A DNA stretch of 64,000 nt from Terrimonas_A sp036262095 (GTDB lineage: Bacteria > Bacteroidota > Bacteroidia > Chitinophagales > Chitinophagaceae). The stretch covers positions 1 to 64,000 of the forward strand of contig DATAJQ010000010.1 in the NCBI GenBank assembly GCA_036262095.1, given 5' to 3'. The notes beneath the pieces were generated by a model, which did not search any database, had not been told where the DNA came from, and saw nothing but the letters and a program-made list of their open reading frames with translations. Shown one piece after another: positions 26,063-35,102 of the stretch (its first letter is position 1; every line of letters starts with the position of its first letter). The position numbers and the translations under genes are program-made.

Positions 26063-26135
26063 AAAAGTCAAAATTCAAAAGTAAAAAATCAAAAAAGCGT
26101 TCTTTTTTACTTTTTGCTTTTGAATTTTGACTTTT
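26063..26135. repeat. Intergenic inverted repeat, family B, second copy (AAAAGTCAAAATTCAAAAG)
   Basis: Arms 26063-26081 and 26117-26135 are perfect 19-base reverse complements, with partial pairing of the inner GTAAAAAA/TTTTTTAC. It lies 14 bases after the tRNA and 30 bases before trigger factor, so it may end the tRNA transcript. The same word family is at 13060-13119. Confidence 0.8.
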
Positions 26136-26165
26136 CGGCTCTCTTAAACTTCTTAACGCGCAATT

Positions 26166-27560
26166 ATGGCTACAGTTACCAAAGAAAACATCGGCTTACT
26201 CCACGAGAAGCTGACCGTGAAGCTGGAAAAACAGGATTACCTTCCTTCTTTCGAAAAAGCCCTTAAAGATTATAGCAAAAAAGCCAATATACCCGGCTTC
26301 CGTAAAGGCATGGTCCCCGCCGGATTGATCAAAAAAATGTATGGCCCTTCCCTGTTCACAGATGAAGTGCTCCGTTCTGTTGACCGCGAACTGATCGGCT
26401 ATCTGCAAAATGACAAGCTGGATATTTTTGCCCAACCGCTGCCACTGGATGCCGATATCCGCCAGTTGGACGTGAACAATCCCGCTGATTATACTTTTCA
26501 TTTTGAAGTGGGCATGAAGCCTGAGTTTACTCTGTCTGACCTTGGGAGTGCAAAAATTGACCGCTTTGTGGTGGACGTAACAGATGAAATGATCAATAAC
26601 GAGATCGCCCGTTTGCAAAACCGCTATGGCAACATGCAGGATCAAAGTTCTGTAGCCACAGAGGAAAATGTGCTGAACGTAGTATTCTCTGAAGTAGATG
26701 AGAATGCCAACGAGGTAGAAGGCGGAATCCATAAGGACAATTCATTGCTGGTAAAATATTTCAAAGAAGATTTCCGCCCCAACCTGATCGGGAAAAATGT
26801 GAACGATTTTGTGGTGGTGGAACTGAAAAAAGCATTCGACGAAAAAGAACTCGATTTCATCCTGAGTGATCTTGGTCTTGACAAAAATGATCCTGCTTCT
26901 GCAGAGAAACATTTCAGGATACAGATCACCAAGATCGGCCTGCTGGAAAAAAGAGAACTGAATGAAGAATTCTTCAACCAGCTTTATCCGAATGGCGATG
27001 TAAAATCAGAGGCCGATTTCCGCAATAAGATCAAGGAAGAAATACAGGCTTACTGGAACAGCCAGGCAAGGAACCAGATCCATGACCAGTTGTTTCACCA
27101 ACTGACTGACCACACTTCCATCAAATTCCCTGAAAGCTTTTTGAAGAAATGGATCAAAACACAGGGATCAGAAGGAGAAGGTGCTGAAAAAACAGACGAG
27201 CAGGTAGAAAAAGAATTCCCCACTTTCCTGAACCAGTTGAAATGGACACTGATCACTGATAAAATCGTGCAGGAAAACGGCGTTCAGGTAAGCCCTGATG
27301 AGATCCGTGAATTTGCCAAACAGCAATTACTCGGCTATATGGGCGGTATGGGTGCAGGTGTGGAAGATCAACCCTGGGTAAGTGATTATATTGAAAAGAT
27401 GATGAAAGACCGCAAGTATGTGGAAGATGCATACAACCGCATCCAGACACAGAAAGTGTTTGAATGGGCTGAAACAAAGATCAATCCTACCGATAAACCA
27501 ATAAGTGCAGAAGACTTTACGAAAATGGTAGAGGATCATCAGCACCACCATCACCATTAA
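26166..27560 (+). CDS. tig: Trigger factor (ribosome-associated chaperone)
   Basis: 464 residues. Trigger factor binds the ribosome exit tunnel and shields nascent chains. The N-terminal ribosome-binding domain is clear, with the signature IPGFRKGMVPAGLIKKMYG near residues 46-64. The middle PPIase-like domain is divergent, as in other Bacteroidota, and the C-terminal helical arm domain (about 270-440) is intact. The protein ends in a natural histidine run (HQHHHHH), unusual and possibly metal-binding. It lies downstream of tRNA-Leu on the same strand and ends in a strong bidirectional terminator. Confidence 0.95.
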   Translation: MATVTKENIGLLHEKLTVKLEKQDYLPSFEKALKDYSKKANIPGFRKGMVPAGLIKKMYGPSLFTDEVLRSVDRELIGYLQNDKLDIFAQPLPLDADIRQLDVNNPADYTFHFEVGMKPEFTLSDLGSAKIDRFVVDVTDEMINNEIARLQNRYGNMQDQSSVATEENVLNVVFSEVDENANEVEGGIHKDNSLLVKYFKEDFRPNLIGKNVNDFVVVELKKAFDEKELDFILSDLGLDKNDPASAEKHFRIQITKIGLLEKRELNEEFFNQLYPNGDVKSEADFRNKIKEEIQAYWNSQARNQIHDQLFHQLTDHTSIKFPESFLKKWIKTQGSEGEGAEKTDEQVEKEFPTFLNQLKWTLITDKIVQENGVQVSPDEIREFAKQQLLGYMGGMGAGVEDQPWVSDYIEKMMKDRKYVEDAYNRIQTQKVFEWAETKINPTDKPISAEDFTKMVEDHQHHHHH

Positions 27561-27571
27561 CAGAATAGAAT

Positions 27572-27618
27572 TGAATAATAAAAAAGCCTTCTTAATCAGA
27601 GGGCTTTTTTATTATTCA
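27572..27618. terminator. Long bidirectional terminator between tig and the vWA gene
   Basis: Arms 27572-27588 and 27602-27618 are perfect 17-base reverse complements containing AAAAAAGCC/GGCTTTTTT around a 13-base loop, so each strand reads a GC-capped stem with a T-run. The stop codon of the minus-strand vWA gene (27612-27614) lies inside the stem. Confidence 0.85.
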
Positions 27619-29375
27619 CTGCTTCCCCTTTTCTTCTTTTTTGAATACAACAATTTTGCCTGCTGCACCAGGGTCACAAATTCCGATTGATTAATATCAT
27701 TCAGGTTGGCTGTCGTGTTGGCCAGCAAAACAAGTTCATTCCAGTTAAGCACTTTGGCAAGAGAAGCAGCCCTGAGCAGGGAGCCAAACATGGCCACTGT
27801 AGCAGAAAACCGGTAGCACTGTTCCAGCTTTTCGAAAGGCTCGAAATTGTAATAGCTGTTATGAACGAACTCCCTGGTTATGGTATCATGCGGCAGGTTG
27901 TACCGTAATTTTAACTGCGCCAGTTTTTCAATCGTTATCGTATCCGTGCGTGGCATTGGTTCCAGTTCAAAGATCCCCATCATGGAATAGCCTGATCCTA
28001 TTTCACCACCTTCAATCGCTGCCAGGGTATCGCTTAAAGCACCGGCCTTATTATCAAAACCGATCAGCTTGTATTGCTTTACATAATGAGGGTTGAACTC
28101 TACGTTGAGATAAGCATCGTCAGCAACAGCATACAATGTTTGTGTAAACTCTTTCAGCAACACTTTCTCTGCTTCACTGAAATTATCGAGATAAGCAAAA
28201 TTGCCATTTCCTTTCCGCGCCAGTGTCTGGATCTTGGAGTCTTTATAGTTGCCCATTCCTACTCCCAGGCAGGTAAGATAAATTCCCGACTGACGATGCT
28301 GGGAGATCAATTCATCCAACTCTGTTTCTGTACGCAGTCCTACATTAAAATCGCCATCCGTAGCCAGTATCACACGATTGTTGCCGCCGGGAATAAAATG
28401 TTTTTTGGCCACACTGTAAGCCAGTTTCACTCCCGATTCACCCGGTGTGGTACCGCCGGGCGTAAGTTCATCGATCGCTTTATAGATCTTTTCTTTTTCT
28501 GCTCCGCTGGTGCTGTTGAGCATAATGCCTGTTACACCTCCATATACCACAATAGCCACTGAATCTTTCTCCCGCAGGTTATTGACCAGCATGCGGAAGG
28601 CTGATTTAAGCAAGGGCAGCCGGTTGGTCATATCCATCGAACCTGATACATCAATCAGGAATACCAGGTTGCTGGGTGGCAGTGTATCAAGGTTAAGCTT
28701 GCGGGCGGAAAGATTGATATAGAATAATTGGTTATTGGAGTTCCAGGGACAATTGGTCAGTTTGGTTTGAATCGCAAACAGGTCTTTCTCCTTTGGCTGC
28801 GTATAATTAAGGTTAAAATAATTCAGCATCTCTTCCACCCTCACTGCATCAGGCGGCACAATGGAGCTTTGCGTGATAAAGCGGCGGATATTACTGTAAG
28901 AAGCCCGGTCCACATTCAGTGACACACCAGTGGAGGGATACTTCTGCGCATTCACAAAATGATTCTCTACAATGCTTACATAAGTTTCATCACCCGCAAA
29001 CCATTTCCGGTGATCTTCTTTGAACATACCCTTGGTAAGCGAAAGCAATTTGTAGGGCCTTGCAGAATTGGCTGCTGCGGGCATTAATTTCAACCGGACT
29101 GAAAGAAAATCACTGGCATTGGCTACTACTCTTTCGGGCTTATACCCCGTCAATGAAAACTGGAAAGTATCTATAAGAGCATTAGTAGTGATACCGAAAG
29201 TGCCGGTAGTGCCGCTTTTATAAATATAACCGGTGCGGGGCTGCAGGATCACCACATTTTGCAAGGCATTGCCCGATTCATCTTTTACTTCGCCACGGAG
29301 ATAGTATTGCTGGCCGAAAACAGATGAACCAACACTCCAGATCAGGTAGAATAATATGGAAGTTGTGGCTTTCAA
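27612..29375 (-). CDS. Exported von Willebrand factor A (YfbK-like) domain protein
   Basis: 587 residues with a signal peptide (cleavage near VFGQ, residue ~22). A carboxypeptidase-regulatory-like beta domain follows (YYLRGEVKDESGNALQNVVI, residues ~24-100). Then comes the vWA-associated N-terminal module (STGVSLNVDRASYSNIRRFI, VRVEEMLNYFNLNY). The vWA domain has a complete metal-ion site (VFLIDVSGSM, GGTTPGESG, LATDGDFNVG). The C-terminal helical YfbK-type region is about 480-587. Proteins of this class are thought to mediate protein-protein contacts at the envelope. No MoxR ATPase is adjacent, so its partner is unknown. Confidence 0.9.
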   Translation of the reverse strand: MKATTSILFYLIWSVGSSVFGQQYYLRGEVKDESGNALQNVVILQPRTGYIYKSGTTGTFGITTNALIDTFQFSLTGYKPERVVANASDFLSVRLKLMPAAANSARPYKLLSLTKGMFKEDHRKWFAGDETYVSIVENHFVNAQKYPSTGVSLNVDRASYSNIRRFITQSSIVPPDAVRVEEMLNYFNLNYTQPKEKDLFAIQTKLTNCPWNSNNQLFYINLSARKLNLDTLPPSNLVFLIDVSGSMDMTNRLPLLKSAFRMLVNNLREKDSVAIVVYGGVTGIMLNSTSGAEKEKIYKAIDELTPGGTTPGESGVKLAYSVAKKHFIPGGNNRVILATDGDFNVGLRTETELDELISQHRQSGIYLTCLGVGMGNYKDSKIQTLARKGNGNFAYLDNFSEAEKVLLKEFTQTLYAVADDAYLNVEFNPHYVKQYKLIGFDNKAGALSDTLAAIEGGEIGSGYSMMGIFELEPMPRTDTITIEKLAQLKLRYNLPHDTITREFVHNSYYNFEPFEKLEQCYRFSATVAMFGSLLRAASLAKVLNWNELVLLANTTANLNDINQSEFVTLVQQAKLLYSKKKKRGSSE

Positions 29376-29496
29376 TCGGATATATTAACCCCTAAAATAT
29401 AAAAAATACACAAATAGCACGAATATGGCATGTTGATGCAAATTATGCTTAAACAGGCACAGGTATTCCGTCTTCTTGTAGTACTTCGCCAGAAGA

Positions 29497-30030
29497 TTAT
29501 ACCAATTGATAGATTTCCTTCAGGTTACGGCCCAGTCCATCATAGTCGAGCCCATAGCCGACTACAAATTTGTTGGGTATCTCGAATCCGGTGTATCCAA
29601 GGGTCAGCGGGTATTCGGTGGCTTCGGGTTTATGGAGCAGGGTGGCGATCTGAAGCGATTTGGGTTGCTGGTGCATCAGCCGGGGTAAAAAATGATGCAG
29701 GGTCTTTCCGGTGTCCACGATGTCTTCCACAATGATCACATCTTTGCCAAACAGGTCTTCATCAAGCCCGATGGTAGTGAGCACATTTCCGGTTGACTGG
29801 GTGCCTTTGTAAGATGCCAGCTTGATAAAACAAATATCAGCATCCACAGTAAGGTGTTTGAAAAGATCGGAGGCAAACATGAACGAGCCATTGAGAATGG
29901 CTACGAAATAAGGCCGTTTTCCTTTGTAATCGGCATTGATCCTCTCCGCCAGTTCCTTTACACGTTGCTGGATAAGCTCTTCCGGAAGATAGGTTTCAAA
30001 AGTCTTATCATGTACTTTGATCAAAGCCAT
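29497..30030 (-). CDS. hpt: Hypoxanthine phosphoribosyltransferase
   Basis: 177 residues, normal for Hpt, which salvages hypoxanthine and guanine to IMP and GMP using PRPP. The PRPP-binding loop VIIVEDIVDTGKTL (about residues 97-110) and the N-terminal AILNGSFMFASDL (PPi loop) are present, as is the C-terminal VVGYGLDYDGLGRN active-site segment. It is last in a minus-strand run: its start is 18 bp after the stop of the glucosaminidase gene, so cotranscription is likely. A 121-bp gap separates it from the vWA gene. Confidence 0.96.
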   Translation of the reverse strand: MALIKVHDKTFETYLPEELIQQRVKELAERINADYKGKRPYFVAILNGSFMFASDLFKHLTVDADICFIKLASYKGTQSTGNVLTTIGLDEDLFGKDVIIVEDIVDTGKTLHHFLPRLMHQQPKSLQIATLLHKPEATEYPLTLGYTGFEIPNKFVVGYGLDYDGLGRNLKEIYQLV

Positions 30031-30047
30031 CAGGATGCAGTTTCGTT

Positions 30048-31076
30048 TTAATTAGTTCCCTGGTTATCTCTTTTCGCCAGCCTGGGCACTGAAGGAGCGG
30101 CACCACGGAGATATAGTTTTTCCCCGATCGCCGGCCTCATATATTCCTTGAGCTGGTTGTATTCCAGTAAAGATTCCAGTCGTATCGCTTCCAATTGGGC
30201 AATATCCCGCAGCGTTTCTCCTGCACGCACAATATGGAATTCATTATTGCCTGTTCTTCTTTTACGTTGCAGGTATACCAGTTGATCGTTTGGTAAAGCT
30301 TCTACCTGCTTCATTTCATTGAACTCAAACAAACGGTTAAGCGGTACATTATATTGTTGCGCAATCACCAGTACAGGTGTGCCTTTGCTTCCAAATATCA
30401 CACGGGTCTCATTTATTCTGAATTCACCGGAGGGATAAACAACAGCAGGAGCCTCTTCAGCAGCAATTCCGGTATCTGCATCCCCATCAGCAACTGTATC
30501 TGCTGTTTGACCATCAGGTTGTTTGGCGGCAATAGCTATATCTTCCCTTTGCATTTTGCCCATTGCGATCAGGCTGTAATCCTGCAAGTGATAATCTTCG
30601 ATAAGCCGGATAATGATCACCGGGTATTTGGGATTGGTGGCATAGCCGGCTTTCTTAAGCCCATAAGCCCAGGCTGAATAATCCAATGGATCGAGGTTGA
30701 ACAAAGAAGCATAACGTGGGCTGTTCTTTAAAAAATTGGAATGATCGCGGTAAGAATCCTCTGCCTTAGGGTATTTGCGGAAGCACTCGCCGCGCGCATC
30801 ATCATCATGCGAAACGGATTCGCCTGCCCAGTTGGATTTACATTTAATGCCAAAATGATTATTGGATTTCTGCACCAGCACGCTGGTCCCGGCCATGGTC
30901 TCGTGTATGCCTTGTGCAAGCTTGATGGAAGCCGGAACACCGGTCCTCTGCATTTCTTCAATAGCCAGTTCTTTGTAGGCATCAATGTATTGTTTCACAA
31001 TTGCAGCATCCTGCGCTTTTACAATGAACGTGAACGCAAGCAGCCCTGCAATTAAAACAATGCGCATTTTGTTCAT
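30048..31076 (-). CDS. Secreted N-acetylglucosaminidase (GH73) with LysM
   Basis: 342 residues with a signal peptide (cleavage after VKAQ). The GH73 (mannosyl-glycoprotein endo-beta-N-acetylglucosaminidase-like) domain lies at about 30-170. It has LAQGIHETMAGTSVLVQKSN with the catalytic Glu, then NNHFGIKCKSNW, and RKYPKAEDSYRDHSNFLKNS with SAWAYGLKKAGYATNPKY. A linker rich in Ala/Asp follows. A LysM near 275-320 (FHIVRAGETLRDIAQLEAI) binds the wall; a second, weaker LysM-like stretch (VLVIAQQYNVPLNRLFEFN) precedes it. The enzyme cleaves peptidoglycan glycan strands, for example in cell separation. ATG at 31067 is an alternative start. Confidence 0.94.
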   Translation of the reverse strand: MNKMRIVLIAGLLAFTFIVKAQDAAIVKQYIDAYKELAIEEMQRTGVPASIKLAQGIHETMAGTSVLVQKSNNHFGIKCKSNWAGESVSHDDDARGECFRKYPKAEDSYRDHSNFLKNSPRYASLFNLDPLDYSAWAYGLKKAGYATNPKYPVIIIRLIEDYHLQDYSLIAMGKMQREDIAIAAKQPDGQTADTVADGDADTGIAAEEAPAVVYPSGEFRINETRVIFGSKGTPVLVIAQQYNVPLNRLFEFNEMKQVEALPNDQLVYLQRKRRTGNNEFHIVRAGETLRDIAQLEAIRLESLLEYNQLKEYMRPAIGEKLYLRGAAPSVPRLAKRDNQGTN

Positions 31077-31089
31077 GAATATCTTTTTA

Positions 31090-31728
31090 TCACAATTTTC
31101 TTATCAGGTACAGGCCATCCCGGAGGGTGACCATCATCTTATCAATATCTTTTCTTTCCAGAACCATTTCATTAAAAGCCTGGATGGCTTTAGCATTCTT
31201 TCCTTTTGCCGGATTGGCCAGCACTTCGCCATGAAAGAAAATATTATCTGCTAAGATAAACCCGTTTTGGCGCAATTTGGGAAAAACCAATTCAAAATAT
31301 TCTATATAAGAAACCTTATCGGCATCAATAAACACAAGATCCCAGGTTTCATTCAGAGTAGGGATCACTTCTTTGGCAGAGCCGGTGTGTTGAATGATCT
31401 TATGACGCAGTAAAGAGCGGTTGAAATATCCCTGCGCGAGAGTTGCATCGCTTTCCCTTAATTCAATGGTATGCAACTGGCCATCGGGTTCCAGTCCTTT
31501 TGCAAGGCATAAAGCACTGTAACCGGTGAAAGTACCGATCTCCAGGATGCGGCGCGGACGGACCATGCGGCTCACCATTTCCAGGAATTTTCCCTGCAGG
31601 TGACCGCTCAGCATCTGGGGATCTGCATGATGATGAAGGGTATACTCAGCTATCTCATGCAGAAGCTCGTCCTCAGGAGAGGAGAACTTTTCTGCATACG
31701 TCTGTACATCCGGGTTAATGAGGTCCAC
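31090..31728 (-). CDS. Class I O-methyltransferase (methyltransferase family 3)
   Basis: 212 residues from GTG 31728, giving MDLINPDVQTYAEKFSSPED, which fits the family N-terminus and usual length. An upstream TTG at 31800 would add 24 poorly conserved-looking residues and overlap the symporter gene by 32 bp. SAM-binding motif I is ILEIGTFTGYSALCLAKGL; the metal-binding acidic motif is LVFIDADK, then GFILADNIFFHGEV. Relatives are Mg2+-dependent catechol or caffeoyl-CoA-type O-methyltransferases; the substrate here is unknown. It lies between the symporter (41 bp upstream) and glucosaminidase (14 bp downstream) in one minus-strand run. Confidence 0.92.
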   Translation of the reverse strand: MDLINPDVQTYAEKFSSPEDELLHEIAEYTLHHHADPQMLSGHLQGKFLEMVSRMVRPRRILEIGTFTGYSALCLAKGLEPDGQLHTIELRESDATLAQGYFNRSLLRHKIIQHTGSAKEVIPTLNETWDLVFIDADKVSYIEYFELVFPKLRQNGFILADNIFFHGEVLANPAKGKNAKAIQAFNEMVLERKDIDKMMVTLRDGLYLIRKL

Positions 31729-31768
31729 GTTCTTGCTTTTTGCAAAGGTAGCCCCGTTAAGCGGTTCT

Positions 31769-33283
31769 TTATGCGGAGGCTTCCTGTTTTTTGGAAACAA
31801 GCATCAAACCAATGAATGTTAATAAGCCATTAATGATCAGCAGCTCAAGGCCTATTTCAAATGAGCCCACTATCTTTTGCTGGTATTTCTCAAGCAGATA
31901 ACAGAGTAAAGGCGCTATGATGCAAACAAGCGGTACCCATTTATCAACCACCTGCCTTTTGGTGATGATGCCGAAAGTGAATAACCCAAGCAAAGGCCCA
32001 TAAGTATATGCAGCTACTTTAAGTATCACATTGATCATGCTCGGGTTGTTCACCTCATTAAATACCATTACGAAAATGAGAAAGATGCCTGCGAAAACAA
32101 GATGCACACGCTGGCGCACTTTTTTCTTCTGCTGGTCTGTCCATTCCTTCTTTCTCTGCATGCCAATGATATCAATGCAGAAAGAAGAAGTAAGTGCGGT
32201 GATGGCTCCATCAGCACTGGGGAATAAGGCAGAGATCAGGGCGATAATGAAAATGACAGATACTACAGGTGGCATATGTTCCAACGCTATTATGGGGAAC
32301 AGCTTATCAGCCGATGCATTCTTTCCGTCGAGCATAAAGCGGGTTACCTCCTTACCGCCTTCAATCGTGGTCACATAGTGTGCGCCAAGGCTTTCAGCAT
32401 AAGTAAACAATAAGCCGCCCAGTACCAGGAACAGCAGGATCACAAACAACATGATCACGGAAAGCGTGATCACATTCTTTTGCGAATCCTTTAGCGTCTT
32501 AACCGAAATATTTTTCTGCATCATTTCCTGGTCCATGCCGGTCATGGTAATAGTAATAAATGCACCGGCCAGTATTTGTTTCAGGAAAAACAGTTTACTG
32601 TTAGGATCTGTAAAGAATATTTTGGAATAGCCTCTTTCACCCATCTCCGTTAATGCAGATCCAAGGCTGGTGTCCATCGCATTTAATATATAGACCACAC
32701 AAACCACGAGACCGGTGAGCATGAAAGTGGTTTGCAGGGTATCTGTAAACACAATTGTTTTTACACCTCCTTCATAGGTATACACCAGGATCATGATCAG
32801 GATGATCAAAGTGGTAAGCCAGAAGGGAACACCAAAACTGGAAAGGATCGCATCCTGCAAAATTTTTACCACCAGATAAAGCCGTGCGGTTGCTCCCAGG
32901 GTCCTTGACAGGATAAAAAAGGAGGCACCGGTCTTATATGATTTAAAGCCCAGCCTTGTTTGCAGGTAGTTATAAATGGACGTAAGATTGAGTTTGTAAT
33001 ACAGGGGCAGCAATACGTAGGCGATCGTTACATACCCGATCAGGTATCCGATCATTATCTGGAAATAAGCAAACGATTCTTTGCCTACGCCGCCAGGTAC
33101 GCTTACAAAGGTGACGCCGGAGAGCGAAGTTCCGATCATCCCGAAGGCTACCAGCATCCAGTTACTGTTGCGGTTGCCGATAAAAAAGGAATCATTGTTG
33201 GAGTTTCGGGAAGTGTACCAGGCTACTATCAGCAAGAGAACAAAATATCCTATAACAAAAGAAAATAACAATCCGGCGGACAT
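31769..33283 (-). CDS. Sodium:solute symporter (SSS family)
   Basis: 504 residues with about 13 membrane helices. SSS transporters couple solute uptake to Na+. Family features are the early WYTSRNSNNDSFFIGNRNSNW segment before helix 2, the GTSLSGVTFVSVPGGVG sodium-site region in helix 2, YEGGVKTIVFTDTLQT, and GMDQEMMQKN before SALFPSADGAITALTSSFCID. The solute cannot be told; the sequence is of the general Bacteroidota type near sialic-acid/proline/glucose carriers. It heads the minus-strand run to hpt and diverges from the LOG gene across a 91-bp gap. Confidence 0.95.
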   Translation of the reverse strand: MSAGLLFSFVIGYFVLLLIVAWYTSRNSNNDSFFIGNRNSNWMLVAFGMIGTSLSGVTFVSVPGGVGKESFAYFQIMIGYLIGYVTIAYVLLPLYYKLNLTSIYNYLQTRLGFKSYKTGASFFILSRTLGATARLYLVVKILQDAILSSFGVPFWLTTLIILIMILVYTYEGGVKTIVFTDTLQTTFMLTGLVVCVVYILNAMDTSLGSALTEMGERGYSKIFFTDPNSKLFFLKQILAGAFITITMTGMDQEMMQKNISVKTLKDSQKNVITLSVIMLFVILLFLVLGGLLFTYAESLGAHYVTTIEGGKEVTRFMLDGKNASADKLFPIIALEHMPPVVSVIFIIALISALFPSADGAITALTSSFCIDIIGMQRKKEWTDQQKKKVRQRVHLVFAGIFLIFVMVFNEVNNPSMINVILKVAAYTYGPLLGLFTFGIITKRQVVDKWVPLVCIIAPLLCYLLEKYQQKIVGSFEIGLELLIINGLLTFIGLMLVSKKQEASA

Positions 33284-33374
33284 ATTTCAATTTTTAGTGA
33301 ACCCTTGTTGTGGGTTAAAGATTTTTTGAAGGTAAACAAATTTGTATTCCCTTTGCGCCTGAAATTTATTTGTT

Positions 33375-33917
33375 ATGCCTATCAGATCTCTTGCTGTTTT
33401 TTGCGGGTCCAAAACGGGGAATAATCCGTTGTTTCTTCAGCATGCTTCAGAGTTGGGTCAGCTTTGCGCCAGTCATGGCATCCGGGTGATCTATGGCGGG
33501 GGCAGTGTCGGCATCATGGGTGCTATTGCCGATGAAACCATGCGTCATGGAGGAGCGGTTACCGGCGTTATTCCCCAGGTGCTGGTTGATTGGGAGCGGC
33601 AACATAACCATCTTTCCCAATTGCTGGTGGTAGATAATATGCATACGCGCAAAAAGAAAATGTATGACCTCTGCGATGCAGCCGTGGTGCTTCCCGGTGG
33701 GTTTGGGACCCTGGATGAGCTATTTGAGATGGTGACCTGGAATCAGCTCTCCATTCACGATAAACTCATCTTTATCCTCAATTCAGGAGGTTTTTACAAA
33801 CACCTTATCGCGCATATCAAACAAATGCAGGAGGAAGGCTTTCTTTATGAAGAAGCTCAAAAGCGTTTAATAGTGCTGAACGAACCTTCAGAGCTCATCG
33901 AAAGGATCATGCATTAA
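33375..33917 (+). CDS. LOG-family protein (cytokinin riboside 5'-monophosphate phosphoribohydrolase type)
   Basis: 180 residues, standard length. The Rossmann-like LOG fold shows both active-site motifs, YGGGSVGIMGAIADE (residues ~40-55) and the PGGFGTLDELFE nucleotide-handling loop (~110-121). Characterised relatives hydrolyse nucleoside 5'-monophosphates to a free base and ribose phosphate. In a bacterium without cytokinin signalling this is likely nucleotide metabolism (inference). Its last 4 bases overlap the end of the convergent barrel gene. Confidence 0.94.
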   Translation: MPIRSLAVFCGSKTGNNPLFLQHASELGQLCASHGIRVIYGGGSVGIMGAIADETMRHGGAVTGVIPQVLVDWERQHNHLSQLLVVDNMHTRKKKMYDLCDAAVVLPGGFGTLDELFEMVTWNQLSIHDKLIFILNSGGFYKHLIAHIKQMQEEGFLYEEAQKRLIVLNEPSELIERIMH

Positions 33918-34558
33918 CGGTACCTGCCCTGGAACAAACCGATATTCACACCAGCCCTTACGATCGGCACCATATCCACGCGGGGTTTTGCTGATGGGTT
34001 GGAGGGGTTATACGACACATCCACGTATGGAGAATTTTCATTCTTCAACACATCAAACAATACGGAAATATAAAAGAATGAAGTGGAACCAGGCTGCCTG
34101 CCGGAAGCAAAGCCACCACCAAGAAGCAGGGAACCTGCGTTCTCATTATTCTTATATGCAGTGTAGCTGGTGCTGCCGGGAGCAGGTGTATACTTCACCG
34201 TGCTGAAGTTTTGCTCATATTGCGCCTGCACAAACAAAAAACTGACAGGATACAGACGGGTGAACACACCCGGGCCAAAAACCGATTGCCTCAACTTGTC
34301 ATCATACTGGATATAATCCTTGGTGCTGCTATGCACATAGTTGAATACAAGACCTGCATCCACCCATTCAGCCAGTTTATACCCAAATATTGGATTGGCG
34401 CCTAATATGGTTTGCCCGTTAAAGAATGACACCGTTACACTACCTCCTGTAAAAAGATTTTCCTTTTTAAAGCCTTTCTCTTCCTGGCCTTCATCCTGCG
34501 CGCTGGCCGATACCGCAACAAGCGATAATGCTATTACGAGATAAGCGATTCTCTTCAT
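33914..34558 (-). CDS. Small outer-membrane beta-barrel protein
   Basis: 214 residues with a signal peptide ending in VSASAQ (~21). The mature protein alternates aromatic and polar residues in short strands (LFTGGSVTVSFFNGQTILGANPIFGYKLAEWVDAG is the first hairpin region, spread over ~35 residues), then VFGPGVFTRLYPVSFLFVQAQYE and AGVNIGLF near the end. Probably an 8-stranded outer-membrane barrel of unknown function. It overlaps the LOG gene tail to tail by 4 bp, and lies 39 bp after a small membrane protein gene on the same strand. Confidence 0.8.
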   Translation of the reverse strand: MKRIAYLVIALSLVAVSASAQDEGQEEKGFKKENLFTGGSVTVSFFNGQTILGANPIFGYKLAEWVDAGLVFNYVHSSTKDYIQYDDKLRQSVFGPGVFTRLYPVSFLFVQAQYEQNFSTVKYTPAPGSTSYTAYKNNENAGSLLLGGGFASGRQPGSTSFFYISVLFDVLKNENSPYVDVSYNPSNPSAKPRVDMVPIVRAGVNIGLFQGRYR

Positions 34559-34597
34559 CTTTGTGGTTTTATCAGTTTATCAAAATTATTCCTGGGA

Positions 34598-35056
34598 TCA
34601 TTGCAGTTGACTGATCACTTTTTCTTTCCGCGGCATGGCCGGCAACATAAACCCGATCAACACGGCCGCATACACCTGGAACACAAAATTACCGGTCAGC
34701 AAAGAAAGAATGATGCAAAATATAATAGGCAATTCAGTGATGGCAAGATAAACGATTAACGATGTGCGGTACATCGTTAATTTCCCTTCCAGCGGATTTA
34801 GGGAAGTTTTAGCAGTTTCCACTCCCCTGGCAAACTGCTGCCTGCCCCATATAGAGCAGGCAAAAGAGAAGATCGCCGCACCACCCAGCAGCCAGCTATA
34901 ATAGGTTTTTATTCCCGGCGCCAAAGGTCCGTGGGACTGGCTGAACACAATAGCTCCCAGCAAAAACAGTAAAGCGGCTGTTGTAATGCTGACAAAAACA
35001 ATCTGCATTGCTTTCAGCTCCTGTTGTTCTTTTGCTGATAACTCTGTTATGCCCAT
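34598..35056 (-). CDS. Small integral membrane protein of unknown function
   Basis: 152 residues with four predicted membrane helices: about residues 16-38 (MQIVFVSITTAALLFLLGAI), 50-70 (YYSWLLGGAAIFSFACSIW), 95-118 and 120-142 (IIFCIILSLLTGNF, VYAAVLIGFMLPA). A charged N-terminus (ELSAKEQQELK) and C-terminus (PRKEKVISQ) face the cytoplasm. No family is recognised. It is in a minus-strand run between the PorP gene (46 bp upstream) and the small barrel. Confidence 0.8.
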   Translation of the reverse strand: MGITELSAKEQQELKAMQIVFVSITTAALLFLLGAIVFSQSHGPLAPGIKTYYSWLLGGAAIFSFACSIWGRQQFARGVETAKTSLNPLEGKLTMYRTSLIVYLAITELPIIFCIILSLLTGNFVFQVYAAVLIGFMLPAMPRKEKVISQLQ

Positions 35057-35102
35057 GCATCAAAAATTTTCCTCGCTGTAAAAATCGGGAAAAAAACTTA
35101 GA

